Assembly: GCF_001905885.1 (NCBI RefSeq)
Contig: NZ_LIYH01000002.1
Location: forward strand, 983,591 to 1,047,590
Direction of reading: 5' to 3'
DNA from: Streptomyces sp. CB03234
GTDB lineage: Bacteria > Actinomycetota > Actinomycetes > Streptomycetales > Streptomycetaceae
Length of the DNA stretch: 64,000 bases
This document shows positions 63,207 to 64,000 of the stretch, in pieces (position 1 is the stretch's first letter; the number at the start of each line of letters is the position of its first letter). The notes beneath the pieces are model-generated. The model did no database searches, had not been told where the DNA came from, and saw only the letters and a list, made by a program, of their open reading frames with translations. The position numbers and the translations under genes are program-made.

Positions 63207-64000
63207 ATGACCGCACTGGTACGCCGGAACCTCGCCCGGATCACCGCGCTCCTCGCCTGCCTGCTGCTGTGGCACCTCACCCAGCCGCCCGCCGCCTCCG
63301 ACGCGCAACGCGACCGCCTCGCCCAGCGGTTCGCCTTCTCCCCCCACCTCGTGTCCCCCGCCCACCGGGCCGGCGACCGGAGCCTGCGCCCGGTCGCCCC
63401 CGCGTACCAGGACATCCCGGCCTGGATCTCCTCCGTGGGCGCCGGGGTGGCGCTCCTCGCCGCCGACGGGGGCAGCGTGTCCCGGGACATCTGCCTGGTC
63501 GACCCGCGCACCGACACGGTGACCATCAGTCCCGCGCCCGGCACCGGCCGCCGGTACGCGCCCTTCGTCCTCCGCCCGCCGGCGCCCACCATGCCGGCGT
63601 ACGCCGCGCCCATGGGGTGCCTGCCCGCCGACCTCAACGAGGACGGGTGGCAGGACGTGATCGTCTACTACTGGGGCCGCTCGCCCGTCCTGTTCATGCG
63701 CCACGCGGGCCGGCCACCGGCCGCCGGAGCCTTCACGGCCCGCGAACTCGTCCGCCCCCGCGCCGTGTGGAACACCAACGCCGCGACGGTCGGCGACTAC
63801 GACGGCGACGGGCACCTGGACCTGGTCTTCGGCAACTACTTCCCGGACGGCGCCCGCGTCCTGGACCCCACGGCCCACCAGCCGGACCGGCTCGTGATGA
63901 ACGCCTCCCTCTCCAACGCCCGCAACGGCGGCACCAACCGGCTGCTGCGCTTCACCGGCGCCACCCGGGGCCCCGCCCCCGACGCCCGCTTCACCGAGGT
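63207..64000 (+). CDS. FG-GAP/CRTAC1-like exported protein (partial, runs off window)
   Basis: 264 codons visible with no stop. Signal-like N-terminus (MTALVRRNLARITALLACLLLWHLTQPPAA), then FG-GAP/VCBS repeats with Ca-binding loops (CLPADLNEDGWQDVIVYYWG; VGDYDGDGHLDLVFGNYFPDG) and MNASLSNARNGGTNRLLRF, as in the CRTAC1/ASPIC (UnbV-like) proteins that accompany DUF1702 proteins in enediyne clusters. It starts 2 nt after the DUF1702 stop. The rest, including any ASPIC domain, is outside the window. Confidence 0.8.
   Translation, partial: MTALVRRNLARITALLACLLLWHLTQPPAASDAQRDRLAQRFAFSPHLVSPAHRAGDRSLRPVAPAYQDIPAWISSVGAGVALLAADGGSVSRDICLVDPRTDTVTISPAPGTGRRYAPFVLRPPAPTMPAYAAPMGCLPADLNEDGWQDVIVYYWGRSPVLFMRHAGRPPAAGAFTARELVRPRAVWNTNAATVGDYDGDGHLDLVFGNYFPDGARVLDPTAHQPDRLVMNASLSNARNGGTNRLLRFTGATRGPAPDARFTE

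Noticed and set aside
62209..64000. Enediyne biosynthetic cluster
   Set aside because: DUF1702 and CRTAC1-like proteins are suggestive, but no enediyne PKS or thioesterase is within the window.

Overview
The window is chromosomal DNA of a Streptomyces-type actinomycete. It is very GC-rich with strong G/C bias at third codon positions, uses many GTG and several TTG starts, and has frequent ATGA/GTGA 4-nt gene overlaps. Gene order agrees, from memory, with the S. coelicolor core segment from icmA (SCO5415) through pyk-ackA-pta-pfkA (SCO5423-5426) to glgB-pep2-treS-glgE-glgP (SCO5440-5444). No rRNA, tRNA, CRISPR array, transposase or integrase was seen.

Layout. 1-2.8 kb: end of an unknown gene, icmA (isobutyryl-CoA mutase large subunit, with a perfect 24-bp palindrome just upstream), a hypothetical gene and a GNAT acetyltransferase. 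2.7-7.6 kb: a two-component system divergent from a MurG-like glycosyltransferase and a LegB-like UDP-sugar dehydratase, then a TetR regulator. 7.9-12.1 kb: a thioredoxin-TPR protein and a three-gene envelope operon (DUF6230-like, DUF6114-like, Pro/Thr-rich exported protein). 12.4-17.4 kb: a secreted FG-GAP protein, a 1278-residue alanine-rich coiled-coil exoprotein that looks like a polymorphic toxin, and a small gene 4 nt downstream that could be its immunity partner. 17.6-23.7 kb: central carbon genes pyk, ackA, pta (minus) and pfkA (plus). 23.9-33.2 kb: DNA-binding proteins, a DpiBA/CitAB-like two-component pair divergent from dctA, a YncE-like propeller, and a TetR/MFS efflux pair with three tandem operators.

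33.2-35.15 kb holds no convincing gene. It contains a 45-bp tandem repeat, an inverted repeat with roughly 390-bp collinear arms, two further hairpin elements inside it, and an 87-bp tandem duplication. 35.15-40.5 kb: MerR-thioredoxin pair, HxlR regulator, methyltransferase-DoxX pair, HelR/HelD-like RNA polymerase motor. 40.6-49.0 kb: the GlgE pathway (glgE-treS, pep2, glgB), in which trehalose goes to maltose (TreS), maltose-1-phosphate (Pep2), linear alpha-glucan (GlgE) and branched glucan (GlgB). TreS carries an unusual low-complexity tail of about 280 residues.

Between glgE and glgP, which I recall as neighbours in S. coelicolor, lies an approximately 8-kb apparent insertion (49.2-57.3 kb). 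It encodes an NmrA-like protein, an AraC regulator, an HpaB-like flavin monooxygenase, a 169-residue ORF with six DPGW(H/D)R motifs coupled by ATGA overlaps on both sides, a DHA2 exporter, a PrnB-like enzyme (indoleamine-dioxygenase superfamily, known to act on tryptophan) and a second flavin monooxygenase. I read this as a candidate undescribed tryptophan-tailoring pathway, possibly a ribosomal-peptide one. After glgP the window ends in a second accessory operon: a DUF6004-like protein, an atypical UbiB/ABC1 kinase, a DUF1702 protein and a partial FG-GAP/CRTAC1 protein.
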